From an uncultured Holophagaceae bacterium (GTDB lineage: Bacteria > Acidobacteriota > Holophagae > Holophagales > Holophagaceae), in assembly GCA_903876615.1 (NCBI GenBank), contig CAIRAS010000496.1:1-18447 (forward strand): a DNA stretch of 18,447 nt, written 5' to 3'. The number at the start of each line of letters is the position of its first letter. Positions within the stretch are counted from its first letter, which is position 1. The position numbers were made by a program, and so were the translations under genes. Below the pieces are notes generated by a model. It was not told the DNA's origin, searched no databases, and was given only the letters and a program-made list of their open reading frames with translations. Shown here piece after piece: positions 13,021 to 18,447 of the stretch.

Positions 13021-14006
13021 GGCTTCACCCCGCAGGCCCCGAGGAACGACTTCATGAGGTCCAGGATGTCCTTGAGCTCGCCCTGGCCCAGGCCTGTGGC
13101 CTTTTTCAGGGAGGGCTCCAGTTGGCCTCGGAGGAGGTCGTTCAGCTGGTGGCTCTGTTCATAGGTGGCGATGGCCGCTGCAAGGTCCGGTGCCGGCATC
13201 CTCAAACCGGCGACGCGAGCCAGCAGGGGAAGGTGAATCCTAGGGTTCTTGAGGTAGTTCAGAAGATCGTGAACATTGGGATCACCCTCGTAGTGCTGCA
13301 CCTCCGTATCCCGGTAGGTGGCCGGATCCGCCGCCCAGCCGGCGGGGGGAGGATGGAAGGGCCAGGGCATGGTGATGACATCCAGCGCGTGGTGGATGGA
13401 CCAGTAGTTCGCGCAGTAGGAACCAGCGCTTGGCCGCACCAGCGTTTCATAGAGCGAATCGTGATGAGGCAGGGTGAGGACCCGACTGACGTTGGCCACC
13501 ATGATGAGGTTGGCGAAGCTGAGCAGGCTCGGCGGGTAGCTGCCTCCCAGGGCCTCGTCATTCAAGGTCGCCACCGTTCGGTGGGCCACGGAAGTGCCCA
13601 GGCTGTGGGCCAGGATCGAGCACTGCGCGGTGCGGTTCCCGGCGAAGGCGTTGAACATCTGGGTGCGCACAGAGGTGATCACTTCCCTGCTGATCTGGGG
13701 GAAGAGGGTGAACAGGACCACATCGGCAAGATGGGTGTACAGCGGATCATCCTGGCTCAATTTGCGGAGGAAGCCTGCCACCGAGGCCACCTCGGGGAAG
13801 GCGGCCAGCTCGTCTCCCGCCTTGGCCCAGCGGCTCAGCCACCCCGTGAAAACGTCGTCATAGGTGATCTCCACGAACCGGGCAACGTCCTCCTGGAGGG
13901 GTTTGCCAGCAGCGGTCGCGTAACGCTCCTTGAGGAAGCTCGTGATGGGCTCACTCCAGCCGGCGGGGTGCTTGCCCATGCCGTGGACGAGGAAGACCAC
14001 ATGCAT
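13017..14006 (-). CDS. Alpha/beta-hydrolase (lipase/esterase-like)
   Basis: A 329-residue protein starting MHVVFLVHGMGKHPAGW: a beta-strand followed by the HGMG oxyanion loop of alpha/beta hydrolases. The nucleophile elbow is SILAHSLGTSVAH (about S135, AHSLG in place of GHSLG), a form common in lipases and GPI-inositol-deacylase-like esterases. The catalytic His is probably in the HHALD or HYEGDPNVHD segment; it is not certain. The start ATG 14006 is chosen over an open frame reaching 14228 because AAAGGAGGA lies 6 nt upstream and homology-like sequence starts exactly there. No signal peptide is seen. It is the first gene of the operon with the exported protein (ATGA overlap) and the patatin, giving a likely lipid-acting set. 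Confidence 0.82.
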   Translation of the reverse strand: MHVVFLVHGMGKHPAGWSEPITSFLKERYATAAGKPLQEDVARFVEITYDDVFTGWLSRWAKAGDELAAFPEVASVAGFLRKLSQDDPLYTHLADVVLFTLFPQISREVITSVRTQMFNAFAGNRTAQCSILAHSLGTSVAHRTVATLNDEALGGSYPPSLLSFANLIMVANVSRVLTLPHHDSLYETLVRPSAGSYCANYWSIHHALDVITMPWPFHPPPAGWAADPATYRDTEVQHYEGDPNVHDLLNYLKNPRIHLPLLARVAGLRMPAPDLAAAIATYEQSHQLNDLLRGQLEPSLKKATGLGQGELKDILDLMKSFLGACGVKP

Positions 14007-14213
14007 CGCATTCCTCCTTTGCGTGGGGCCACCTTGAGCAGACATGACAGTGGGCTGGCGTGGGGTTGGGCTGGAGGCCAGTGACCAGGCAATTCCTTGC
14101 CTGAGGTCGGACCAGCAAGATCGAAAAGGGGTCAGAAGGAGCCGCTGAGTTTGCAGGACGATTCTTCTCGCGGGAAAGAATAAAATCAAGCAATCAATGC
14201 TCGCTATTATTAA

Positions 14214-14242
14214 AAAATAGCTATTCATTCAATTCACAGCAA
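14214..14242 (-). promoter_or_regulatory. Candidate promoter of the hydrolase-patatin operon
   Basis: On the minus strand TTGCTG (14237-14242) and TATTTT (14214-14219) are 17 bp apart in a conspicuously AT-rich patch inside high-GC surroundings. GCTATT/AATAGC inverted arms overlap the -10. The leader to ATG 14006 would be about 200 nt. Confidence 0.4.
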
Positions 14243-14601
14243 GAATTGACCTACCGCTCCAACGCCCTTCCAGCCAGGCGCCGGGGCCCCCTGAACTTCC
14301 GGCCAGTGTCGGCCACCTGCCTCCTGGAGGCGTCCTGTGCTGTCCTAGTGCACCTCGCCTGAAATACCTGGGTCAAGCTGGTGAGGGCGAGGTGCACATC
14401 CATCGGGGCAAAGCCCCTCTGGCGCCCCAGCGCGCAAACGCGCTGAGGCCGTCACCCCACTGGGGGCACTGCCCTCCAGGTCTCGCATGGAGGGCGTGCT
14501 CCTGCTCGCTTTGGCTCGCAGACCTGGAGCCTCTCCCCAGACCCCCGCCGCGGGGTGCCCAGGGGCGGGTCGGATGGTCCGACTATTTCGCGCGGGCACC
14601 A
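14243..14601. other. Gene-free structured block between the hydrolase operon and the DUF885 gene
   Basis: No gene is supported. Exact inverted repeats in order: 12-bp GTGCACCTCGCC/GGCGAGGTGCAC (14348-14359 with 14386-14397); GGGGC/GCCCC around AAA (14405-14417); CAGCGCG/CGCGCTG around CAAA (14428-14445); GCCCTCCA/TGGAGGGC (14471-14495), which competes with the longer-range 10-bp CTCCAGGTCT/AGACCTGGAG (14474-14483 with 14520-14529); and GTCGGA/TCCGAC around TGG (14569-14583). It may be a REP-like repeat cluster or a structured RNA. The last hairpin is about 20 nt beyond the DUF885 stop but lacks a T-run. Confidence 0.5.
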
Positions 14602-15834
14602 CTAGAAGCCCAGGGCCCGGGGCAGCCGCGGGCTGGAGATGAGCTCGAGGAAGACCGCCCAGCGCCGGGCCGGCTGGTCGGCGGTGCCGCCCTGGAGGTT
14701 CACCCAGTCCCTGACCCGCTGCTCGCCCAGGTTGTAGTTGATGACGTAGCTGCGGTAGGTCTCGATGAAGCGCAGGCGCTGGGCGGCCTGGGCCGCCGTG
14801 CGCAGGGAATACCGCATGAGGAACGCCTCGGCCTGTGGCCGGTCAAGGCGGCCATCCAGGTAGCCGCGGGCGGCCTCGTTGTCGGCGAAGGCCAGCAGCT
14901 TCAGCTCCGCTTGCACCCGCGCCCAGAAGGCCGCGTCCTGCGGGTCGAGGCCCGCCAGAGGGAAGAGCACCTCGCGCTCGAAGGCCAGCCGCTCCGCGCC
15001 GGGAAACGCCACTTCGATGCCGAAGTTGGCGGTGCCCTCGGCGATGAGGGACTGGGGTGAGAAGAGGGGATAGACCGTGAACTCGATCCAGCCGCGCCCC
15101 TCCGGTGGCCCCTGGGCGAAGCGCTGCTCCAGCAGGGCGTTGTAGACGTGGTGGCCCGGGTAGCCTTCGTGGGCAGCCAGGTCCAGGGCCCGGTCGATGG
15201 CGATGGGCAGGTCCAGGTTCACCTGGATCACCGAGCTGCCGCCACCCTGGTACCAGTTGTAGCCAGACCAGGCCTTGTCCCGGACATATTCCACGCGGAA
15301 GTGGTCGGAGGTGGGCAGCGTGGCGTGCCGGCGGGTGCGCTCCCGGGCCTCGTGGATCGCCGCCTGGAACACGGCGTCCACGCGCTCCGTGGTCACGATG
15401 ACCCGCTCCCGGACCCGCTGGTAGCGGGCCTGCACGGTGCCAGACCCCTCAAGCAGCTGGTCCAGGCGCGTCAGGGCCGCCTCGAAGTCGGCCTCGGGCG
15501 TCACCGGGGGCCGCACCTGGTAGAGGGCTTCGGCCTCGTCGTCGAAGGTGAAGACCTGGCCCGCCAGCCGGGCCAGGTGGGCCGCTACGGCGCCGAGTTG
15601 GCCCTGGAGGTAGTCGCGGCGCACGGTCTCGTCCGGCCCGGCCTGGGCCGCCTGGACGCCCGCCAGGAGCCGTGCCGCCTCGGCCCGCAGGGTGGTCAGG
15701 GGCTTTGGCGCCCCGGCCTCGGCGGCGGCCTTCCAGGCGGGCGGCCCGTAGAAGGCATCCACGAAGTCAGGATCGTGGCGCCCGGTGGCGAGCACCAGGT
15801 GCACGTAGTCGGTGGCCCAGGTTGACAGTGACAT
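14602..15834 (-). CDS. DUF885-family zinc metallopeptidase-like protein
   Basis: A 410-residue protein with LDLAAHEGYPGHHVYNALLE (about 218-236), the HE-x-x-PGHH form of the gluzincin motif seen in DUF885 proteins: H222 and H228 as zinc ligands (H/E spacing as in HExxxxH) and E223 as the general base. AEGTANFGIEVAF (about 265-277) provides a likely third, Glu ligand. The remainder is helical, as in this family. No signal peptide is visible, so a cytoplasmic enzyme is likely. Family members are often longer (about 550-600 residues); this is a compact version. The start ATG 15834 has GAGGAG upstream at about 9 nt. It lies downstream of radC on the same strand, separated by a MITE that may have interrupted an operon. 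Physiological substrate unknown. Confidence 0.8.
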   Translation of the reverse strand: MSLSTWATDYVHLVLATGRHDPDFVDAFYGPPAWKAAAEAGAPKPLTTLRAEAARLLAGVQAAQAGPDETVRRDYLQGQLGAVAAHLARLAGQVFTFDDEAEALYQVRPPVTPEADFEAALTRLDQLLEGSGTVQARYQRVRERVIVTTERVDAVFQAAIHEARERTRRHATLPTSDHFRVEYVRDKAWSGYNWYQGGGSSVIQVNLDLPIAIDRALDLAAHEGYPGHHVYNALLEQRFAQGPPEGRGWIEFTVYPLFSPQSLIAEGTANFGIEVAFPGAERLAFEREVLFPLAGLDPQDAAFWARVQAELKLLAFADNEAARGYLDGRLDRPQAEAFLMRYSLRTAAQAAQRLRFIETYRSYVINYNLGEQRVRDWVNLQGGTADQPARRWAVFLELISSPRLPRALGF

Positions 15835-15874
15835 CGGGGTCGGCTCCTCGCCCGTTGACTCTACCTGGATTTTA

Positions 15875-16010
15875 GAGGTGGTAACAAAACCCCACGGGGC
15901 CGCGCGGCGTCACCGCCTTTGAACGATGTCCCGCATCGCCCAGCAGGCGCTTCCTTGCGTTGCAGCCCGCCTGACTTCATCGCGGCCGCGACGGGTTTTG
16001 TTACGACCTC
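15875..16010. mobile_element. MITE-like element with about 28-bp inverted ends and TTA target duplication
   Basis: The left end reads GAGGTGGTAACAAAACC and the right end, reverse-complemented, GAGGTCGTAACAAAACC, continuing into shared CGxGGCCGCG. The element is 136 bp with no coding capacity. TTA flanks both sides (15872-15874 and 16011-16013), a 3-bp target duplication as produced by some IS5-family groups (IS1031/ISL2-like); a 2-bp TA duplication is an alternative reading. It sits between radC and the DUF885 gene, and the right TTA is the radC stop codon read on the minus strand. Confidence 0.75.
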
Positions 16011-16691
16011 TTAGGCCTTCGCATCCCAGCCCTCGGCGGCGCGGAAGCTGTGGTAGCGGCCCTGGCCGAGGATGAGGTGGTCCGCCAGGGGGACGCCGAG
16101 GGACTCCCCGGCGGCCTGCAGGCGGCGGGTGAGCTGGGTGTCTTCGCGGCTCGGCGTGGGGTCGCCGCTGGGGTGGTTGTGGTAGGCCAGGGCCGTGGAG
16201 GCCCCGTAGCGCAGGGCTTCGCGGAAGAACTCCCGGGGGCTGATGAGCGTGGCCGTGGCCGTGCCCTGGCTGAGGATGCGCTCGGCCAGCAGATCGCCCT
16301 TGGCGTTGAGGGCGAGCAGGCCGAAGCGCTCCTCGGTCCAGCCCTGCACCCGGGGCAGCAGGTAGTCGCCGGCGGCCCGGGGACTGGTGATGCGGGGCCG
16401 CTCCGCGCCGCGTTGGCCGCGCCGCACCAGCTCCAGGGCCGCCCACAGCTGACCGGCCTTGGCGGGGCCGAGGCCCGGCTGCTCCAGCCAGTCGCTGAGC
16501 CCCAGGGCCAGGAGGCCCGCCAGGCCGCCCGTGCGGCCGAGGACGGCCTGGGCCAGCTCCACGGCGCTCTGGCCCCGGCGTCCCGTGCCCCAGAGCAGGG
16601 CAAGGAGCTCCGCGTCGGCCAGGGCCTCGCCGTGGCCGGCCAGCAGGCGCTCCCGGGGGCGTTGGTCGGGCGAGAGATCGAGGATGCGCAT
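16011..16691 (-). CDS. radC: RadC-family JAB/JAMM-domain protein
   Basis: A 226-residue protein of standard RadC length. The N-terminal part has a helix-hairpin-helix-like segment (LEQPGLGPAKAGQLWAALEL, about 69-88). The C-terminal JAB1/MPN-like domain has the metal motif AYHNHPSGDPTPSRED (about 169-184: H171, H173, S181, D184). The family was named for a radiation phenotype later attributed to another gene; its real activity is unresolved, with links to competence and mobile elements. It is the last gene in the comEA-pseudopilin cluster, which fits a DNA uptake or processing role by context. AGGAGA lies 6 nt before ATG 16691. Its TAA stop is part of the TTA duplication created by the downstream MITE. 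Confidence 0.93.
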   Translation of the reverse strand: MRILDLSPDQRPRERLLAGHGEALADAELLALLWGTGRRGQSAVELAQAVLGRTGGLAGLLALGLSDWLEQPGLGPAKAGQLWAALELVRRGQRGAERPRITSPRAAGDYLLPRVQGWTEERFGLLALNAKGDLLAERILSQGTATATLISPREFFREALRYGASTALAYHNHPSGDPTPSREDTQLTRRLQAAGESLGVPLADHLILGQGRYHSFRAAEGWDAKA

Positions 16692-16702
16692 GGATTCTCC
16701 TG

Positions 16703-17149
16703 TCAGCAGCTGACCCAGGCCCTTAGCCGGGGGCGGTAGTGCAGCAGCTCCACGGCGCCGGACAGTCGCAGCTGCAAGCAGAGGGCCTCGCGGCCGTGGT
16801 GCAGGAACCAGACGTTCGCCACGGCCCGGCGCTGGGGCATGACGAGGATGGGCTGGGGGAAGCTACTGGCCCAGCGGCTGCCGATGAGGTTGGGCGGCAG
16901 CGGGGTCGCTGGAGGGCAGCCCCAGAGCACACTCGGGGGCAGCTTCAGGGCGACCCGGCCCCAGAGGGCTTCCCCGCCGGGCTCGAGCATCACCGGGTGG
17001 TGGTGGGTGGCGGCCAGCCGGAAGGCGAGCTGGAGGCTGCGGCGCAGCTCGGCGCGGGCGGCGCGCAGGGGTGGGCTGAGGGGCGCGGGCAGCAGCAGCG
17101 CGGCGAGCGCTCGGACGCTCTGCTGGAGGGCGGCAGCGGAGAGGTCCAT
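16703..17149 (-). CDS. Headless GspH-like pseudopilin paralogue (unknown function)
   Basis: A 148-residue protein starting at ATG 17149, which overlaps the stop of the preceding pseudopilin gene (TGATG), with AGAGG 5 nt upstream; the longer open frame to 17257 would run inside that gene. Its C-terminus repeats its neighbour's: WFLHHGREALCLQLRLSGAVELL against WFLNNGKEALCMRLSGNGHLQVL, then RPRLRAW against RRDLRKW. The N-terminal prepilin cleavage site (G-x-x-x-x-E followed by a hydrophobic helix) is missing; instead there is MDLSAAALQQSVRALAALLLPAP, a short amphipathic or hydrophobic start. It therefore looks like a diverged tandem duplicate that can no longer be a processed pilin, perhaps an assembly partner. 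It is not clearly a pseudogene: the frame is intact and coupled. Confidence 0.7.
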   Translation of the reverse strand: MDLSAAALQQSVRALAALLLPAPLSPPLRAARAELRRSLQLAFRLAATHHHPVMLEPGGEALWGRVALKLPPSVLWGCPPATPLPPNLIGSRWASSFPQPILVMPQRRAVANVWFLHHGREALCLQLRLSGAVELLHYRPRLRAWVSC

Positions 17150-17658
17150 CACATCCTCTTCCACTTCCTGAGGTCCCGCCGCCAGCGCAGCACCTGCAGG
17201 TGCCCGTTGCCGGAGAGGCGCATGCAGAGGGCTTCTTTGCCGTTGTTCAGGAACCAAGCGCTGGCGAGGGTCGTGTGGCGGGGGGTCACGGTGATGATGG
17301 GATGGGCCTCACCCGTGCGCGCGGCCACCGTGGGCGTGTCCATGCCCGGCGGCAGGGGGATGCCGTCGGGCTTGCCCCACTTCACCTTGCGGCTGAGCTG
17401 GACGGGGAGGTGCTCCCCCGCGCCGCTGGCCGCGCCCAGGGCCACCTTGACGTCGGTGCCCCGGGCGCGGGCCAGGATGAAGGCCTCCTCCACGCTGCTG
17501 CGGATCTCCTGCTGGGCGGCGATGAGGTCCACCGCGTCCGTGTCCCAGAGCGAGGTTCCCGCGGCCAGGAGGACCGCGGCCACGGCCATGACCAGGGTGA
17601 CTTCCAGCAGGGAGGAGCCCCGCTGGGCGGGGTTCCCGCAGCTCCGGGAGGCGCGCAT
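17149..17658 (-). CDS. GspH/FimT-like type II/IV pseudopilin
   Basis: A 169-residue prepilin-like protein. The class III signal reads AQRG-SSLLEVTLVMAVAAVLLAAG: cleavage after G14 leaves Glu at position +5 of the mature protein, followed by the hydrophobic assembly helix. This is the standard PilD-processed form. The soluble part (EEAFILARARGTDVKVALG and onward) suits GspH/FimT minor pseudopilins. It follows comEA by 8 bp (ATG 17658, AGGGG upstream) and overlaps the headless paralogue downstream. A role in the DNA-uptake pilus or a type II secretion-like pseudopilus is inferred; next to comEA the competence pilus is more likely. Confidence 0.85.
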   Translation of the reverse strand: MRASRSCGNPAQRGSSLLEVTLVMAVAAVLLAAGTSLWDTDAVDLIAAQQEIRSSVEEAFILARARGTDVKVALGAASGAGEHLPVQLSRKVKWGKPDGIPLPPGMDTPTVAARTGEAHPIITVTPRHTTLASAWFLNNGKEALCMRLSGNGHLQVLRWRRDLRKWKRM

Positions 17659-17666
17659 GCCGTCCC

Positions 17667-17981
17667 CTACTTCTTCGCGGTCGCAGGGGCCGGCGCGGCG
17701 GCCAAGGCCAGGAAGGGCTTCAGCTTGGCGAAGGACTTCTCGCCGATGCCCTTGACGTTCATCAGCTCTTCGGTCCGCTGAAAGCCCCCGTGCTGCGTCC
17801 GGAAGGCGAGGATGCGCTCGGCGGTCTTCTGGCCGATGCGGGGCAGCTGCATCAGCTCGGTGACCGTGGCGGTGTTGAGGTTCACGGGCCGCTGCGGGGC
17901 CCGGGCGGCGCGGACCGGGGCGGCGCCGAGGGGGAGGGCCAGGGCGAGTGCCAGGGCCGTGGAGGTGAAGAGGTTGGACAT
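17667..17981 (-). CDS. comEA: ComEA-like DNA-binding competence protein (helix-hairpin-helix)
   Basis: A 104-residue protein with a signal peptide (LFTSTALALALALPLGAAPVRA, shown here in outline, about residues 4-25) and then two helix-hairpin-helix motifs: VNLNTATVTELMQLPRIGQKTAERI (about 33-57) and ELMNVKGIGEKSFAKLKPFL (about 71-90). The NLNTA start and paired HhH are characteristic of ComEA, which in Gram-negatives binds incoming double-stranded DNA in the periplasm and ratchets it through the secretin. The Ala/Pro/Lys-rich tail is typical. AAAGGAGG precedes ATG 17981 at good spacing. It is the first gene of a minus-strand operon with two pseudopilin-type genes and radC. Confidence 0.93.
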   Translation of the reverse strand: MSNLFTSTALALALALPLGAAPVRAARAPQRPVNLNTATVTELMQLPRIGQKTAERILAFRTQHGGFQRTEELMNVKGIGEKSFAKLKPFLALAAAPAPATAKK

Positions 17982-18051
17982 GGTTGCCTCCTTTCAGGCG
18001 AGTCAGTCCAATCGAGGGTTGTGCCAGGTGTAAATGTTGGGGCCGTTATGG

Positions 18052-18076
18052 ATGAATTTGCCTGCGGCAAATTCAT
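18052..18076. repeat. Perfect 11-bp inverted repeat in the comEA-ahcY intergenic region
   Basis: ATGAATTTGCC, loop TGC, GGCAAATTCAT. It lies about 70 bp upstream of the comEA start and could be an operator or a remnant of an insertion. No T-run suggests it is not a terminator. Confidence 0.45.
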
Positions 18077-18141
18077 GTAATAAAAAAATGACAAAATCCG
18101 ACACAAATGAAGCAAGTCCTTTGTTTATAGTTTTTTATTGT

Positions 18142-18171
18142 TTGTAATTTTTTCGATAGAAAAAATTACAA
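18142..18171. repeat. Perfect 13-bp AT-rich inverted repeat
   Basis: TTGTAATTTTTTC, spacer GATA, GAAAAAATTACAA, in a strongly AT-rich stretch (about 18070-18175) in an otherwise high-GC chromosome. It is about 30 bp upstream of the candidate ahcY -35. A regulator-binding palindrome or UP-like element is plausible; T-runs within the stem also allow weak termination on either strand. Confidence 0.5.
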
Positions 18172-18203
18172 CATGACAGCCCTCAGGCCCCTGAAAAACC
18201 CAT

Positions 18204-18232
18204 CGGACATCCCGGTCCGGACCGATTATTCT
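18204..18232 (+). promoter_or_regulatory. Candidate promoter of the SAH riboswitch-ahcY transcript
   Basis: CGGACA (18204-18209) and TATTCT (18227-18232) are 17 bp apart, each 4/6 to consensus. The predicted start near 18239 coincides with the first base of the riboswitch. Confidence 0.5.
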
Positions 18233-18240
18233 GATCGGGT

Positions 18241-18322
18241 CCGAGGAGCGCTGCAGGACCCGGCAGATTGGCTGCGCGGGATCTCAGGCTCGGATACTTC
18301 CCTCATGGAACGGCGCTCACCT
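18241..18322 (+). ncRNA. SAH (S-adenosylhomocysteine) riboswitch
   Basis: Matches the ahcY-motif consensus: CCGAGGAGCGCTGC at the start, CAGGCTCGG in the middle and AACGGCGCTCACC at the end. P1 is CCGAG (18241-18245) with CTCGG (18289-18293). P2 is built from CCCG/CGGG and GCAG/CTGC around 18259-18280. The pseudoknot pairs GAGCGC (18246-18251) with GCGCTC (18313-18318). This class binds SAH and raises expression of SAH-recycling genes; it lies directly upstream of ahcY. The 64-nt linker to the start holds a small hairpin AGGTG/CACCT (18344-18357) and GCCG/CGGC followed by TTTT (18359-18373), candidates for the expression platform next to the ribosome site. Confidence 0.95.
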
Positions 18323-18386
18323 CAACCCTGAACCGGGACGAAGAGGTGGATTCACCTTGCCGTACCGGCTTTTCGAGGAGGTCCTC

Positions 18387-18447
18387 ATGACCGTCACCGC
18401 CGCCGACTTCACCGTCGCCGATCTCGCCCTCGCCCCCTGGGGCCGCA
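18387..18447 (+). CDS. ahcY: Adenosylhomocysteinase, N-terminal start (partial)
   Basis: Only the first 20 codons are in the window: MTVTAADFTVADLALAPWGR. The V-A-D-x-x-L-A-x-W-G-R pattern is the conserved N-terminus of S-adenosylhomocysteine hydrolases (compare YKVADISLAxWGR). The enzyme splits SAH into adenosine and homocysteine in the methyl cycle. ATG 18387 has GAGGAGGT (18375-18382) immediately upstream. The SAH riboswitch in the leader independently supports the call. The gene runs off the right edge. Confidence 0.95.
   Translation, partial: MTVTAADFTVADLALAPWGR

Noticed and set aside
14007..14228. N-terminal extension of the alpha/beta hydrolase to 14228
   Set aside because: The extension is composition-poor and lacks a ribosome site, whereas ATG 14006 has AAAGGAGGA at 6 nt and begins the hydrolase fold.
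15910..16446. Minus-strand open frame crossing radC and the MITE
   Set aside because: It is an out-of-frame reading of radC that continues into the MITE inverted repeat.

Overview
The window is a high-GC bacterial chromosome segment of Gram-negative type: it carries an exported competence protein, a type IV-like pseudopilin, a polytopic patatin and an SAH riboswitch. My best guess is an Acidobacteriota member of the Geothrix/Holophaga kind, from general sequence flavour only and with low confidence. The core runs at clearly high GC. One block, about 3.87-7.93 kb, is visibly less GC-rich and is an integrated mobile element.

Layout. 1-3433: the 3' part of a branched-chain aminotransferase gene (ilvE), a class I DAHP synthase and a gamma-glutamyltransferase, all on +. 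3434-3851: a gene-free, heavily structured stretch holding tRNA 3'-end scars, palindromes and a bidirectional terminator. 3852-7932: a compact integrative element (about 4.06 kb) inserted in the 3' end of tRNA-Ser(GCT). It is bounded by a 17-bp direct repeat and carries a tyrosine integrase (+), a 72-residue unknown protein (+) and a membrane-anchored MutS-family ATPase (-). 7919-8182: two divergent serine tRNAs (GCT on -, TGA on +). 8315-9277: an NAD(P)-binding epimerase-like protein (+). 9274-14006: a three-gene minus-strand operon, alpha/beta hydrolase -> exported unknown protein -> polytopic patatin-like phospholipase. 14229-14601: a structured gene-free block. 14602-15834: a DUF885-type zinc peptidase (-). 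15875-16010: a small inverted-repeat element (MITE) flanked by TTA duplications. 16011-17981: a minus-strand operon comEA -> GspH-like pseudopilin -> headless pseudopilin paralogue -> radC. 17982-18447: a divergent regulatory region with two perfect palindromes, then an SAH riboswitch and the start of ahcY (+).

How parts work together. The element restores the tRNA when it integrates, separates it from its native terminator and supplies a replacement hairpin. Its only sizeable cargo is the membrane MutS-like ATPase, which makes it the best candidate here for an undescribed (possibly defensive) system. The comEA operon links DNA uptake, a pseudopilin pair and a RadC/JAMM protein. The hydrolase/patatin operon looks like an envelope lipid-processing unit. 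The SAH riboswitch ties ahcY expression to its own substrate. All family calls come from motifs read in the sequence; no database search was possible.
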